A DNA stretch of 45,790 nucleotides from Flavobacteriales bacterium UBA5422. Its GTDB lineage: Bacteria; Bacteroidota; Bacteroidia; Flavobacteriales_D; Crocinitomicaceae. The notes under the pieces are model-generated. The model was not told the DNA's origin. It made no database searches and worked only from the letters and a program-made list of their open reading frames with translations. A program made the position numbers and the translations under genes. The stretch covers positions 10,798 through 56,587 of the forward strand of contig DHNG01000044.1 in NCBI GenBank assembly GCA_002409405.1, written 5' to 3'. Shown piece after piece: positions 14,947 to 22,860 of the stretch (positions within the stretch are counted from its first letter, which is position 1; each line of letters begins with the position of its first letter).

Positions 14947-14968
14947 AAAAGCCCCCTTGACGGAGGCT
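14947..14968 (-). terminator. Hairpin with T-run before DAHP synthase
   Basis: Minus strand AGCCTCC, GTCAA loop, GGGGGCT, then TTTTAT. It probably terminates the T9SS-cargo transcript from upstream. However, a TATATTTG element at 14999-14992 lies between that gene and the hairpin, so it may instead act in the DAHP synthase leader. Confidence 0.55.
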
Positions 14969-14991
14969 AATAACTATTTATTACGTCTATA

Positions 14992-14999
14992 CAAATATA
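14992..14999 (-). promoter_or_regulatory. -7 element for DAHP synthase-aroA
   Basis: TATATTTG on the minus strand, 57 bp before the ATG at 14934. No clear TTG is at -33. Confidence 0.4.
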
Positions 15000-15032
15000 C
15001 GAAGTTTGAACTACACTACTACCACGATGCGA

Positions 15033-16019
15033 TCAGTTCATGATCACAAACGGAATCTGAAGACCTACGGCAGTCTCTTCCGGTTGCAGAAACAAGTAAT
15101 ACGTGCCCGGAACAAAGAAGTCAACAGGGAATTCAAATACTTCTGTTCCCGGACCAAACACGTGTTTGTCAGAGAACAAAATTCGTCCGGTCGGATCGCT
15201 GATCTGCAGCTGGACATTCCAGTCTTTCTGCACCCATCCTTTCAATTTTAACGCATTGAAACTGGTGTTCGGATTCGGGTATAGCACAAAAATATCTTCC
15301 AGGGAAGCCGGAGCGTCAAGGTTCAGGAAGACAATGTTGGAATAGGAAAACGCACCGTCAAAGTCAAGTTGTTTGAATCGGTAATACTGTCCTGTTGATG
15401 ATAAGTTCGAATCAAAAAACTCATACTCCAAACGGGATGAAGAGCTTCCTGCGCCGTTTACCCAACCGATGGTTTCCCAATTCTGTCCGTCATAGGTTTT
15501 CTGAACTTCAAATCCCATGTTATTCCGTTCGGTATATGTTTCCCAATGCAATCGTCCTCTTCCGTCAATAATTTCTCCAAACAATGGAGAAGCTTCAATT
15601 GCGAGGGCAATGATAGCACAATCGGGATTATCCGAAGTAAAACTTCTGCTGGAATGTCCGCTTCCTCCATTAGGAGATTCTGTAAATTGTGCACATGCAT
15701 GTGGATTTACATAGTGTGTATTGTTGTCACCGGAAAAGTCTCCTCCGATGAACATACTACATACGGACAATGACGGCTGACTCGCAAAATGACCGGAACT
15801 GGAATCCCCGACAAACATGTTACAGTTCCCTCCGCTTGGGTTGTGTTCAGCGGTATAACCGGAATTGGAGTCTCCCAGAAACGAATTACAGCCTGCATTG
15901 TAAAAATCCAGTGTATCGTGTCCGCTTCCCTGACCTCCTTCAAATTGTGCGGAAGCAGCATAGCTGACAAGCAACAGAGTAATGGCTGTAATAAATTGTA
16001 TATAAAATGATTTGCTCAT
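15033..16019 (-). CDS. T9SS type A sorting-domain protein with Cys/Gly-Asp-Ser repeats
   Basis: 328 aa with a signal peptide ending near SAAQ-like residue 25. Residues 26-122 hold five degenerate repeats of about 22 residues, of the form C-x-x-F-x-G-D-x-x-S-G, with Cys44, Cys66, Cys87 and Cys109 in register. Residues about 140-240 look like a beta-sandwich (LHWETYTERNNMGFEVQKT), and the last 80 residues are a T9SS type A sorting domain (LYPNPNTSFNALKL). The protein should be secreted through the type IX system. It lies 29 bp after the FGE-like gene, so both are in one operon. Function unknown; a surface or adhesive role is inferred. Confidence 0.85.
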   Translation of the reverse strand: MSKSFYIQFITAITLLLVSYAASAQFEGGQGSGHDTLDFYNAGCNSFLGDSNSGYTAEHNPSGGNCNMFVGDSSSGHFASQPSLSVCSMFIGGDFSGDNNTHYVNPHACAQFTESPNGGSGHSSRSFTSDNPDCAIIALAIEASPLFGEIIDGRGRLHWETYTERNNMGFEVQKTYDGQNWETIGWVNGAGSSSSRLEYEFFDSNLSSTGQYYRFKQLDFDGAFSYSNIVFLNLDAPASLEDIFVLYPNPNTSFNALKLKGWVQKDWNVQLQISDPTGRILFSDKHVFGPGTEVFEFPVDFFVPGTYYLFLQPEETAVGLQIPFVIMN

Positions 16020-16048
16020 TTTTTCAGATGTGCTTAGCTGAGAATTGA

Positions 16049-17476
16049 TTAACGTACTCCGCGTCCTCCAATACTACTGAGACGTCTTCCGTCTATGTAT
16101 GCTCCGTATGCCCGGTTAGATATTTGCAATGTTGTTGCTGCTTCCACCCAGGCTCCCCCTTTGATTGCTCTTCCTGCAACAGAATTTGTAGCAGCAATAG
16201 AAGCCGTCGGAGACGGCCAGCTTGGTACATCTGCAAATCCCGGGTTCGGAGAAAGAGAAATTTCGCCGTCTCCGAGTGTTCCTTCGAATGCAACACCAGT
16301 AGCATGTGCCACAGAAACGGTTTGTTCCCAAACATTTCCGCTCAATTCCATCACTCCATAATATCCTGCTCCTGCCTGCAAGCGGTTGGTTCCCGGCTTG
16401 GCTGCAAAACCACATCGCACAGGCCCCAAAATAACATTGTTATTAAAGTTTGCCAAGCCACTTCCTGCCGTGATTACTGTAGAACTGTTTTCTGTGGCCG
16501 TACCATCTGCTACAAACGTATTCGCATCGGTGATCAAATCTGTACCCCATGCATATTCTCCGGCAACCGGAGCAACAGGTCCTCTGGCTATTTTCTCAAA
16601 TTCCAATTCTGACATCGGACGCAGCGCAGACCAATCCAGGTACGCCAATAAATCTGTCCATGAAAGCAATGCCATTGCACGATGAGGAGCTCCTGCTACA
16701 TTCACAGGCCACGTTCCTGTAATAGCCATGCGATTGGCACCATTTACAATCTGTCTTGCCGCACCCTGATCTGACAATAAGGTATTGACAAAATCAACGT
16801 ATTGTCCTTGAGAAATTTCGTATTTCATACAGTAAATCTCTTTGAAACCTTTCGGATAATTTGCAGGTAAATTTAACGGAACAGGTGCTGCGGAATATAA
16901 ATTAGTTGCGCCTGTACCTGAAGTAATTGCGCCTTCAGATGTAATCGGAAACGGATTGGATGTAGATCCTGCTTTCAATGTACTGGCAGCAGCTCCGTCT
17001 CCCACCTGAAATGCTCCTTGTGGAATTTGTACCATTTCGATACCAAATACTTTAAAATCGTATTGTCCGTTCGTTACTCCCTGCATTCTCAATGAGACAG
17101 TGACACTGGAAACATTGCCTGCTCCTGCAGCGCTTCTGCGGACAAATACTCCTTTTGCAGACGTAGAACCATCTCTTCCGTCAATGTAAATTTCCAACGG
17201 AGAAGCAGTACTGTGATTGGCAGTTGCGGGATTCAGGTTGACATGCGACCATTGCAAAGAAGCACAATCCCTCTTTTTTACAAAGAGCCAGACCGCATCG
17301 TGATTATAAGGCGCATTATTTGTCCTCCAACTATTTTCCCAGCTCACACTAAAGGTTAATGTAGAATCATTTGTAAGTGTAACACCGCTGATAATTAAAT
17401 TGTTTGAAAAGCTAAAATTTGACATACCAAATGCCAAAAAAGCACTCAGTGCATAAGTGATCAGTTTTGAGTTCAT
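16049..17476 (-). CDS. SUMF1/FGE-fold exported protein
   Basis: 475 aa with a signal peptide (MNSKLITYALSAFLAFGMSN). Residues about 140-475 have the formylglycine-generating-enzyme/sulfatase-modifying-factor fold: MSELEFEKIARGP, EYAWGT, GVMELSGNVWEQTVS and a C-terminal GGAWVEAATTLQISNRA-type end. The first 140 residues are beta-rich and typical of Bacteroidota homologues. Many such proteins are not true FGEs, and I cannot point to the catalytic Cys pair, so a structural or binding role is as likely as oxidase activity. First gene of an operon with the T9SS cargo gene, driven by the promoter at 17509-17538. Confidence 0.86.
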   Translation of the reverse strand: MNSKLITYALSAFLAFGMSNFSFSNNLIISGVTLTNDSTLTFSVSWENSWRTNNAPYNHDAVWLFVKKRDCASLQWSHVNLNPATANHSTASPLEIYIDGRDGSTSAKGVFVRRSAAGAGNVSSVTVSLRMQGVTNGQYDFKVFGIEMVQIPQGAFQVGDGAAASTLKAGSTSNPFPITSEGAITSGTGATNLYSAAPVPLNLPANYPKGFKEIYCMKYEISQGQYVDFVNTLLSDQGAARQIVNGANRMAITGTWPVNVAGAPHRAMALLSWTDLLAYLDWSALRPMSELEFEKIARGPVAPVAGEYAWGTDLITDANTFVADGTATENSSTVITAGSGLANFNNNVILGPVRCGFAAKPGTNRLQAGAGYYGVMELSGNVWEQTVSVAHATGVAFEGTLGDGEISLSPNPGFADVPSWPSPTASIAATNSVAGRAIKGGAWVEAATTLQISNRAYGAYIDGRRLSSIGGRGVR

Positions 17477-17508
17477 TTTCGAGTTGTTTTCCTTTAATTA
17501 GACTGCTT

Positions 17509-17538
17509 CAAAATTAACATTCGGGTAATATTACGCAA
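17509..17538 (-). promoter_or_regulatory. Promoter of the FGE-like/T9SS operon
   Basis: Minus strand: TTG (17538-17536), 19 bp, TAATTTTG (17516-17509), about 33 bp before the ATG. Consensus elements with ideal spacing. The rest of the 221-bp gap to tsaB is A/T-rich with no other feature seen. Confidence 0.75.
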
Positions 17539-17697
17539 CTATTTTGCACACTTTTTCAGCAATTATTACCCAGGTAACTGATTATCAAATCATTTAATTT
17601 TAATAAAAATTAATCTGATGCGAGAAAATTGAGGGAAGCAGGTCTTTTCCTAGCTGTTTCAGCCGGGAAATGAAGATTGAAAAGAACTGATTGTGTA

Positions 17698-18366
17698 TTA
17701 TTTCTTTGAAGTTCCTACGAAATCTTTGAGGTAAAACGGTTCAAAGTAAGCAACATCTTCAAATTGACTTTTCTCAAATTTTTGATGTGCCGGAACAACA
17801 TGTCCTGATGCAGAAGATTTTATGGTTGTATCGACTATGATTTTTCTATTTTCCCAAACTTCCTGCATTTTGTACGAACCGTCACCAACCGCAACAAACG
17901 GTTCAAAATCCTGGTAAGAGTCCTCATCCAGGATGTCTGCAGAAATGGGTTTTAGAAGGGTTAAATCGTGTGTATAAATCGCTGAAAAGACTTCCATTCT
18001 TCGGGCATCAATCATTGAACAGATACTGGAGTCCGGGTGCACAGCTTTTGCAAGGACAGCCAGGTTATAGAGCGCATCGATTGCAATCAGGGGAATGTTT
18101 AATGCATAACACAGTCCTTTTGCTGTGGAAACACCTATCCGCAATCCGGTGTATGACCCCGGTCCGGAGGTAACTGAAACAGCAGCTAACTGCTGCGGGG
18201 TAATTTTTGCCTGCTGCAAAACAGCTTCAATGAACAGGGTAATGACCTCACCATGTACATACTCAGATTCATCTGTTTCCTTGAGTGCGATCAGCTTCCC
18301 ATTGTTCGATAGTGCAACTGAACACACTTTTGTTGCTGTTTCAAGGTGTAAAATGTAACAATCCAT
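17698..18366 (-). CDS. tsaB: tRNA threonylcarbamoyladenosine biosynthesis protein TsaB
   Basis: 222 aa, ASKHA-fold partner of TsaD in making the t6A37 modification of ANN-decoding tRNAs. Seen: the N-terminal ILHLETATKVCSVAL strand, the diagnostic TSGPGSYTGLRIGVSTAKGL segment near residue 70 and MIDARRMEVFSAIY. The ATG at 18366 overlaps the stop codon of the response regulator gene by one base (TGATG), which implies translational coupling. An in-frame TTG three bases earlier is less likely to be the start. Confidence 0.94.
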   Translation of the reverse strand: MDCYILHLETATKVCSVALSNNGKLIALKETDESEYVHGEVITLFIEAVLQQAKITPQQLAAVSVTSGPGSYTGLRIGVSTAKGLCYALNIPLIAIDALYNLAVLAKAVHPDSSICSMIDARRMEVFSAIYTHDLTLLKPISADILDEDSYQDFEPFVAVGDGSYKMQEVWENRKIIVDTTIKSSASGHVVPAHQKFEKSQFEDVAYFEPFYLKDFVGTSKK

Positions 18367-19055
18367 CAATCGATGATTTCCAGTTTAAATCCGACACCGT
18401 GAATGTTGCTGATTGAAATGCGTTCGTCTTCTTTGAAATATTTACGCAGTTTAGTAATAAACACATCCAGACTTCTACCTACAAAATAATCGTCCTGTCC
18501 CCAAACGGCATTCAGGATCATTTCACGGGAAACAACCTGGTTTTTAAACTTGGTAAGAATTCTTAAAATATGTGCTTCTTTTTTCGTCAGTGATTTTACG
18601 GTTGTATCTCTCGTAAGTGTATAGTTTTCCGAATCAAACTTATAGCTTCCTACTTCCACTACCTTTTCTTCTTCTTCCTCCACATGAATGTTCACCCGTT
18701 TTAGTAAGGCAATCACACGAAGCTGTAACTCTTCCACTGAAAACGGTTTTGTCAGGTAATCATCTCCTCCCGCCTTGAATCCTTCAATTTTATCTTCGGT
18801 CATTGATTTGGCAGTCAGAAATAAAATCGGAATCTCCCGATTGATCTTTCGTACTTCACGTGCCAATGTAAATCCATCTTTTTTTGGCATCATGACATCA
18901 AAGATGCACAAATGAAATGCTTCCTCATTGAACCGTTTAAATCCTTCTGCTCCATCCGTACACAAGGTAACATGATAACCATCGCGTTTCAGCTGATCAG
19001 AAACTACAAACCCGAGGCTTGTATCGTCTTCAACCAATAATATTTTTGGTGTCAT
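18366..19055 (-). CDS. OmpR-family response regulator
   Basis: 229 aa. Receiver domain about 1-118 with the acidic pair EDD (10-11), phosphoacceptor Asp53 in IFDVMMPKKDG and the conserved Lys in LTKPFS. Winged-helix DNA-binding domain about 130-229 (SLTKKEAHILRILTKF, VWGQDDYFVGRSLDVFITKL). No histidine kinase is adjacent. The closest promoter upstream is the strong TTG-N19-TACCTTTG at 19213-19242, which is separated from the gene by an intrinsic terminator at 19145-19178. Expression may therefore depend on read-through or on a weaker promoter in between (TACTTTAG-like). Coupled to tsaB downstream. Confidence 0.92.
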   Translation of the reverse strand: MTPKILLVEDDTSLGFVVSDQLKRDGYHVTLCTDGAEGFKRFNEEAFHLCIFDVMMPKKDGFTLAREVRKINREIPILFLTAKSMTEDKIEGFKAGGDDYLTKPFSVEELQLRVIALLKRVNIHVEEEEEKVVEVGSYKFDSENYTLTRDTTVKSLTKKEAHILRILTKFKNQVVSREMILNAVWGQDDYFVGRSLDVFITKLRKYFKEDERISISNIHGVGFKLEIID

Positions 19056-19138
19056 AGAATTATACTTTGTGCTAAAGTAATAGTTTATTAAAGTACTTCG
19101 ATGAATTTAAGTAAAAATTAAACCTTTTGGAACTGCAT

Positions 19139-19208
19139 AAAAAAACAAGAGCTCCAGATGGGCATCCGGAGCTCTTGTCACACTAATCAACCTAACCTAC
19201 TACTACTT
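19139..19208 (-). ncRNA. Candidate 70-nt small RNA or attenuated leader
   Basis: A consensus promoter (19213-19242) and an intrinsic terminator (19145-19178 plus seven T) on the minus strand are only about 70 nt apart, with no gene between. The predicted RNA begins AAGTAGTAGTAGG and ends in the terminator hairpin. It is either a small RNA or a short leader that controls the response regulator 84 nt further on. Confidence 0.5.
19145..19178 (-). terminator. Strong intrinsic terminator between divergent regulators
   Basis: An 11-bp stem (ACAAGAGCTCC with GGAGCTCTTGT), one mismatch and four further pairs (GATG/CATC). It is followed on the minus strand by seven T (19145-19139). It cannot serve either flanking gene as a 3' terminator, because both genes start here and point away. 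Confidence 0.8.
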
Positions 19209-19212
19209 GACA

Positions 19213-19242
19213 CAAAGGTATGACAAAAAAGTATTCTCGCAA
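19213..19242 (-). promoter_or_regulatory. Consensus promoter of the 70-nt transcript
   Basis: Minus strand: TTG (19242-19240), exactly 19 bp, TACCTTTG (19220-19213). It is among the best matches to the Bacteroidota consensus in the window. Confidence 0.8.
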
Positions 19243-19431
19243 CACATCTGAATTAAAATTTAAAATGAAGGTTTTAATAGGAAAATAATAGTTGTTCATT
19301 TAGTGTTAACAGTGTAAAACCCTTAAATAAAACTACTAAACGGTTTATCGAGGCAGAAACTACTGGCAAAGAATTATTCTAAATAACACAAACTATAGTT
19401 TAGGATTCCAATATTATTATTCTTTTTGGAT

Positions 19432-19439
19432 TAAATTTG
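19432..19439 (+). promoter_or_regulatory. -7 element for the PhoB-type regulator
   Basis: TAAATTTG, 29 bp upstream of the ATG at 19469. No TTG is found at the expected -33 spacing. Confidence 0.35.
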
Positions 19440-19468
19440 TATGAATTCTAGGTTAATTTGGTGCTATT

Positions 19469-20131
19469 ATGAAGATTTTAATAATTGATGACGAGGACGA
19501 CATTCGCGAAATTCTTAAATACAATTTAAGTAAAGAGGGGTATGAAACATTCGATGCAAACAATGGCGAAAGCGGTTTGAAAAAGTGCATAGAGATTAAC
19601 CCTGATCTGGTGTTACTCGACATTATGATGCCCGGAATGGACGGAATTGAAGTGTGTGAAACCATCCGAAAGACGCCCGGATTGGAAAACGTACTGATCT
19701 GTTTTCTAACAGCAAGAGGTGAAGATTACAGCCAGATTGCCGGATTGGATGCCGGGGCGGATGATTTTGTTGCCAAACCCATCAAACCGAAGGTGTTGAT
19801 TTCGCGTATTAATGCTATTCTGAGAAGAAAGTCAGGAGAATCAAAATCGTATTCAGAAGGATTGGTCATTAACCGGGAGCGTTACCACGTTGAGCTGAAC
19901 GGGCAGGTGATTCAATTACCGAGAAAAGAATTTGAATTATTGGCACTATTGGCTTCAAAACCAGGAAGCGTATTTGAACGGGAAGTGATTCTTGATTCTG
20001 TATGGGGTTCGGAAATTGTTGTCGGTGACAGAACAATTGATGTTCATATTCGAAAGCTAAGGGAGAAAATCGGTTCCGATTATATTGTAACCATTAAAGG
20101 AATCGGTTATAAATACCAGGAAAAAGAATAA
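19469..20131 (+). CDS. OmpR/PhoB-type response regulator
   Basis: 220 aa. Receiver domain about 1-120 with IDDEDD (6-11), phosphoacceptor Asp51 in LLDIMMPGMDG and Lys in VAKPIKP. Winged helix about 128-220 (QLPRKEFELLALLASKPG, VWGSEIVVGDRTIDVHIRKL, TIKGIGYKY). As far as I recall this resembles the regulator of a PhoR/PhoB-type pair, but no histidine kinase follows; the next gene encodes a TPR lipoprotein with its own promoter. It is therefore an orphan in this window, and its signal and partner are unknown. Confidence 0.92.
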   Translation: MKILIIDDEDDIREILKYNLSKEGYETFDANNGESGLKKCIEINPDLVLLDIMMPGMDGIEVCETIRKTPGLENVLICFLTARGEDYSQIAGLDAGADDFVAKPIKPKVLISRINAILRRKSGESKSYSEGLVINRERYHVELNGQVIQLPRKEFELLALLASKPGSVFEREVILDSVWGSEIVVGDRTIDVHIRKLREKIGSDYIVTIKGIGYKYQEKE

Positions 20132-20166
20132 TACCCCACTTCAGTAGACAATTTATACACCTGTCA

Positions 20167-20196
20167 TTGAGGGTAGAAAAAATAGTTGTAGTTTTG
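20167..20196 (+). promoter_or_regulatory. Promoter of the TPR lipoprotein gene
   Basis: TTG (20167-20169), 19 bp, TAGTTTTG (20189-20196), giving a leader of about 50 nt. Consensus spacing. Confidence 0.75.
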
Positions 20197-20251
20197 AATA
20201 CTCCGAATTGAGTATCTCTTCCGCTTATTATCGGGCAGGGAAACGAAAAAA

Positions 20252-21271
20252 ATGATTAACAAAATGAAATACAGCTTATTCAGCATTTTTCTGATTGCTT
20301 TAATTGCATCATGCTCCAATAACAAAAACGCAAACATACCTGTTGAACCGACAGCGACGAATATCGACAGTTTATTGACCTTATACCCTGACAGTGTCTC
20401 TTTGTTGCTCTTCAGAGGAAATAATGCTTTGAAAGAATACCGGTTTTACGATGCACTTTCTGACGGTGCACGTGCTTTTCGTCTGGATAGTATGAATACG
20501 GATGTCCGTATGCTCTATGGGCAGGCACTGAACAACAAAGATAATCGAAGTATTGAAGAGGTTGGAGCTGCACAACGCCATTTTAATTATGTTGTTTTCA
20601 AGCAACCAAACAATACGGATGCTTTGATCGCATTGGCAACTACCTACCGTTATTTACAAGATGCAGACAATGCGTTTAAATATGTTAATCAGGCACTAAA
20701 AATAGACAAGAAAAAACGGGAGGCATATGCATTAAAAGGATCTATTTATATGGATATGAAAAATTATGAACTGGCTAAATCATCTTATGAAACAGCTGTT
20801 CAGCAAGATCCTAATTTTTACGAGGCGTATTTCCATTTGGCCGTGATTTATCACCATGAACAAAACCCGATTTGTATTGAATACTATCAAACTGCTTACG
20901 AGTTGAATCCAACCGATCCGGAATTTTTGTATTCGTATGCATTTGCATCTGAGTTTTTTGGTAAAAATGAGGAGGCGAAGGTCCTATACCGGAAGTTGGC
21001 AGAAGATCAGGAAAAGTATTACAAGGCACGGGGACTTTTTCACTTGGGGCACATCAAACAACGTATAGAAAATCAAGTAGACAGTGCGCTCTATTTTTAT
21101 TCGCAGGCAATTAATAATCAGAAAGATTATGTGGAGGCGTATCACAACAGAGGCATGTGTTATGAGTTGAAAGGAAACATCACCAGTGCGAAGCAGGAAT
21201 ACCTGGAGGCACTAAAATACGATGAAGATTTTCAACTTTCCATCGACGCATTCAATCGATTAAATCGCTAA
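20252..21271 (+). CDS. TPR-repeat lipoprotein
   Basis: 339 aa. The signal peptide ends in the lipobox LIASC, so it should be anchored by lipid in the envelope. The rest (about 35-335) is a run of tetratricopeptide-like helix pairs (for example ALIALATTYRYLQDADNAFK, EAYALKGSIYMDMKNYELAK, EAYHNRGMCYELKGNITSAK), giving a protein-binding solenoid. No enzymatic domain. The partner is unknown. Start at 20252 or at the second ATG (20264). It is followed 16 bp later by a membrane-protein gene, so the two probably form an operon. Confidence 0.87.
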   Translation: MINKMKYSLFSIFLIALIASCSNNKNANIPVEPTATNIDSLLTLYPDSVSLLLFRGNNALKEYRFYDALSDGARAFRLDSMNTDVRMLYGQALNNKDNRSIEEVGAAQRHFNYVVFKQPNNTDALIALATTYRYLQDADNAFKYVNQALKIDKKKREAYALKGSIYMDMKNYELAKSSYETAVQQDPNFYEAYFHLAVIYHHEQNPICIEYYQTAYELNPTDPEFLYSYAFASEFFGKNEEAKVLYRKLAEDQEKYYKARGLFHLGHIKQRIENQVDSALYFYSQAINNQKDYVEAYHNRGMCYELKGNITSAKQEYLEALKYDEDFQLSIDAFNRLNR

Positions 21272-21287
21272 CCGACAGTATTCTTCC

Positions 21288-21905
21288 ATGCAGGAAAGAC
21301 AATTATACATTCAGATACTTTCCAATTTACTTATTCCTGTATTGGGGTTTTGGCTGTGGAACTGGAACCTGTATTTCATTGTACTGTTCTATGTCCTGGA
21401 TATTTTGTCTTCGGAAGTTGTGGTATACCTCAAGTCAAAAAAGATTCGGGAAGCAGGAAAAAAAGAAGCAATTAAAAGTCCTGTCAACACCTATAAAATC
21501 ATCTCCGCGTTATTTGTTGCGGCAACCATTGCGGTTATTCAATTGGGAATACTTCTTCTTCATCCCGACATTCGTCTGAAGGATGAAATCTGGTCATTTT
21601 TAACGTACAAAGAGTTGGGAATTCAGCAGGGATTTTTGTTGATTCCACTTGTTGTCATGATGGCTTTCTCTTCGTATAAAATTGAATTTCTTATTCCGAA
21701 AGTTTACCTGCGTGAGGAGCAACGAAGTTTGTGGAAATCTCATCTGAAAGAACGGTTCTTACTAATTGCTTTTTGCGCCATTCTTGCGTTTATTGCTGCA
21801 GGATTTCAGTTTCAGGAATGGATCATTCTGACGATTATTCTTATTGTCACAAGCGGATATACCTATTTGCAGGGAAGAGAACGAATCAAGCAGCTTACTG
21901 CATAA
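21288..21905 (+). CDS. Multi-pass membrane protein of unknown function
   Basis: 205 aa with about five hydrophobic segments (near residues 8-25, 28-46, 70-92, 113-130 and 155-195), joined by basic loops such as LKSKKIREAGKKEAIK. No recognised family motif. It lies 16 bp after the TPR lipoprotein gene, suggesting a joint envelope role. Its last 11 bp overlap the 3' end of the convergent DUF6089 gene. Confidence 0.75.
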   Translation: MQERQLYIQILSNLLIPVLGFWLWNWNLYFIVLFYVLDILSSEVVVYLKSKKIREAGKKEAIKSPVNTYKIISALFVAATIAVIQLGILLLHPDIRLKDEIWSFLTYKELGIQQGFLLIPLVVMMAFSSYKIEFLIPKVYLREEQRSLWKSHLKERFLLIAFCAILAFIAAGFQFQEWIILTIILIVTSGYTYLQGRERIKQLTA

Positions 21906-22725
21906 ATGCACAATTATTCGGGTTTCCTAAGCGAAATGTAAGTGTAACTCCAAAAAATGCATACCAATCTTTTGTAGCCGATGTTCCTCTTTTTCCATAA
22001 CGGGAACCGTCTATACTTTTATTAGAAAGCGTAGCAGCTAACGGTCCGTTTGCAGCGGCCAATTCAACCGGATCGATGTACGCATCAGCTCCGACATCAT
22101 CCAGGTAATCTGTAAATGTTTTTCGAATCCCATATTCCAACCCGATCGAAGCACGTTTTCCTAAGGACACTTTCACACCCAATCCCAATGGAATGGATAA
22201 CTGGAATAGGTTATAATGTCCTCTGGTTCCCAAAGCAGTTCCTTGTCCTTCTGTTCCCAACGGTTGCAGGAAAACCCATTCTCCGTTGTGCTGTGTTTTA
22301 GGGTTCATCCGGAAAACGGCAAGTTCTGCGAGAAAATAAGCGGTTCCTTTGTATTTTTTACTTCCCAGTTGAAAGGGCATGTAGTGAAATTCAACACCGG
22401 CACCCAATTCAAAAATATCGGATTTAAAGTTCAAATTCCGGTTGGAAAGCAACGGATCCTTTGACCATTTGTCATCCCCGACTACATTTCCGTACGAAAA
22501 ATTAACTCTGAACGACAGGCGTGAATGAATGTTGTACCTGTAAAATAAACTTCCTGCAGGTTGCGTTCCTTTAAAATGACCAAACCGATTCAAATCACCA
22601 ATGTAATAGGAACCTCCCAACATCACACCTATTTCTGAGCGCGACAATGCTGTATGAAACTGAGCATTCACTCCCAGTGAGGCACCGATAAAAACAAGTA
22701 ATAAAAAGGTGTTTTTTAACTTCAT
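21895..22725 (-). CDS. DUF6089 family outer-membrane beta-barrel protein
   Basis: 276 aa with a signal peptide (MKLKNTFLLLVFIGASLGVN, cleaved after NAQ). The body consists of alternating beta strands with aromatic ends, as in small outer-membrane barrels: EIGVMLGGSYYIGDLN, FYRYNIHSRLSFRVNFSYGN and a C-terminal WYAFFGVTLTFRL. The GDLN and GIRKTFTDYLDDV segments match what I recall of DUF6089. I chose the ATG at 22725, which starts the signal peptide directly, over the longer frame from 22764. Function unknown. Its 3' end overlaps the convergent membrane-protein gene by 11 bp. Confidence 0.85.
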   Translation of the reverse strand: MKLKNTFLLLVFIGASLGVNAQFHTALSRSEIGVMLGGSYYIGDLNRFGHFKGTQPAGSLFYRYNIHSRLSFRVNFSYGNVVGDDKWSKDPLLSNRNLNFKSDIFELGAGVEFHYMPFQLGSKKYKGTAYFLAELAVFRMNPKTQHNGEWVFLQPLGTEGQGTALGTRGHYNLFQLSIPLGLGVKVSLGKRASIGLEYGIRKTFTDYLDDVGADAYIDPVELAAANGPLAATLSNKSIDGSRYGKRGTSATKDWYAFFGVTLTFRLGNPNNCAFMQ

Positions 22726-22818
22726 TTCCTGAAAAAGAACGGAAAAATAGGGAAAATATTTCACACAACCTGAATGATTGCAGAATATAGGTTTAGTTGT
22801 AAGGGACGGGTTGGTACA

Positions 22819-22855
22819 ATTTCCCTCCCGTTCAATTTGAAGGCGGGAGGGAAAT
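22819..22855 (-). terminator. Hairpin after acyl-CoA dehydrogenase gene
   Basis: A perfect 12-bp stem (ATTTCCCTCCCG with its complement) and a 13-nt loop, 6 bp after the stop codon. No long T-run follows, so termination strength is uncertain. Confidence 0.65.
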
Positions 22856-22860
22856 CTATG

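Noticed and set aside
19160..19223. A leader peptide on the plus strand with a run of leucine codons (NQPNLLLLD), similar to NQVNLLLLF near 24930 on the minus strand
   Set aside because: The supposed start lies inside the terminator hairpin, no plus-strand promoter is visible, and the downstream genes have no link to leucine; the similarity probably reflects the shared nucleotide motif.
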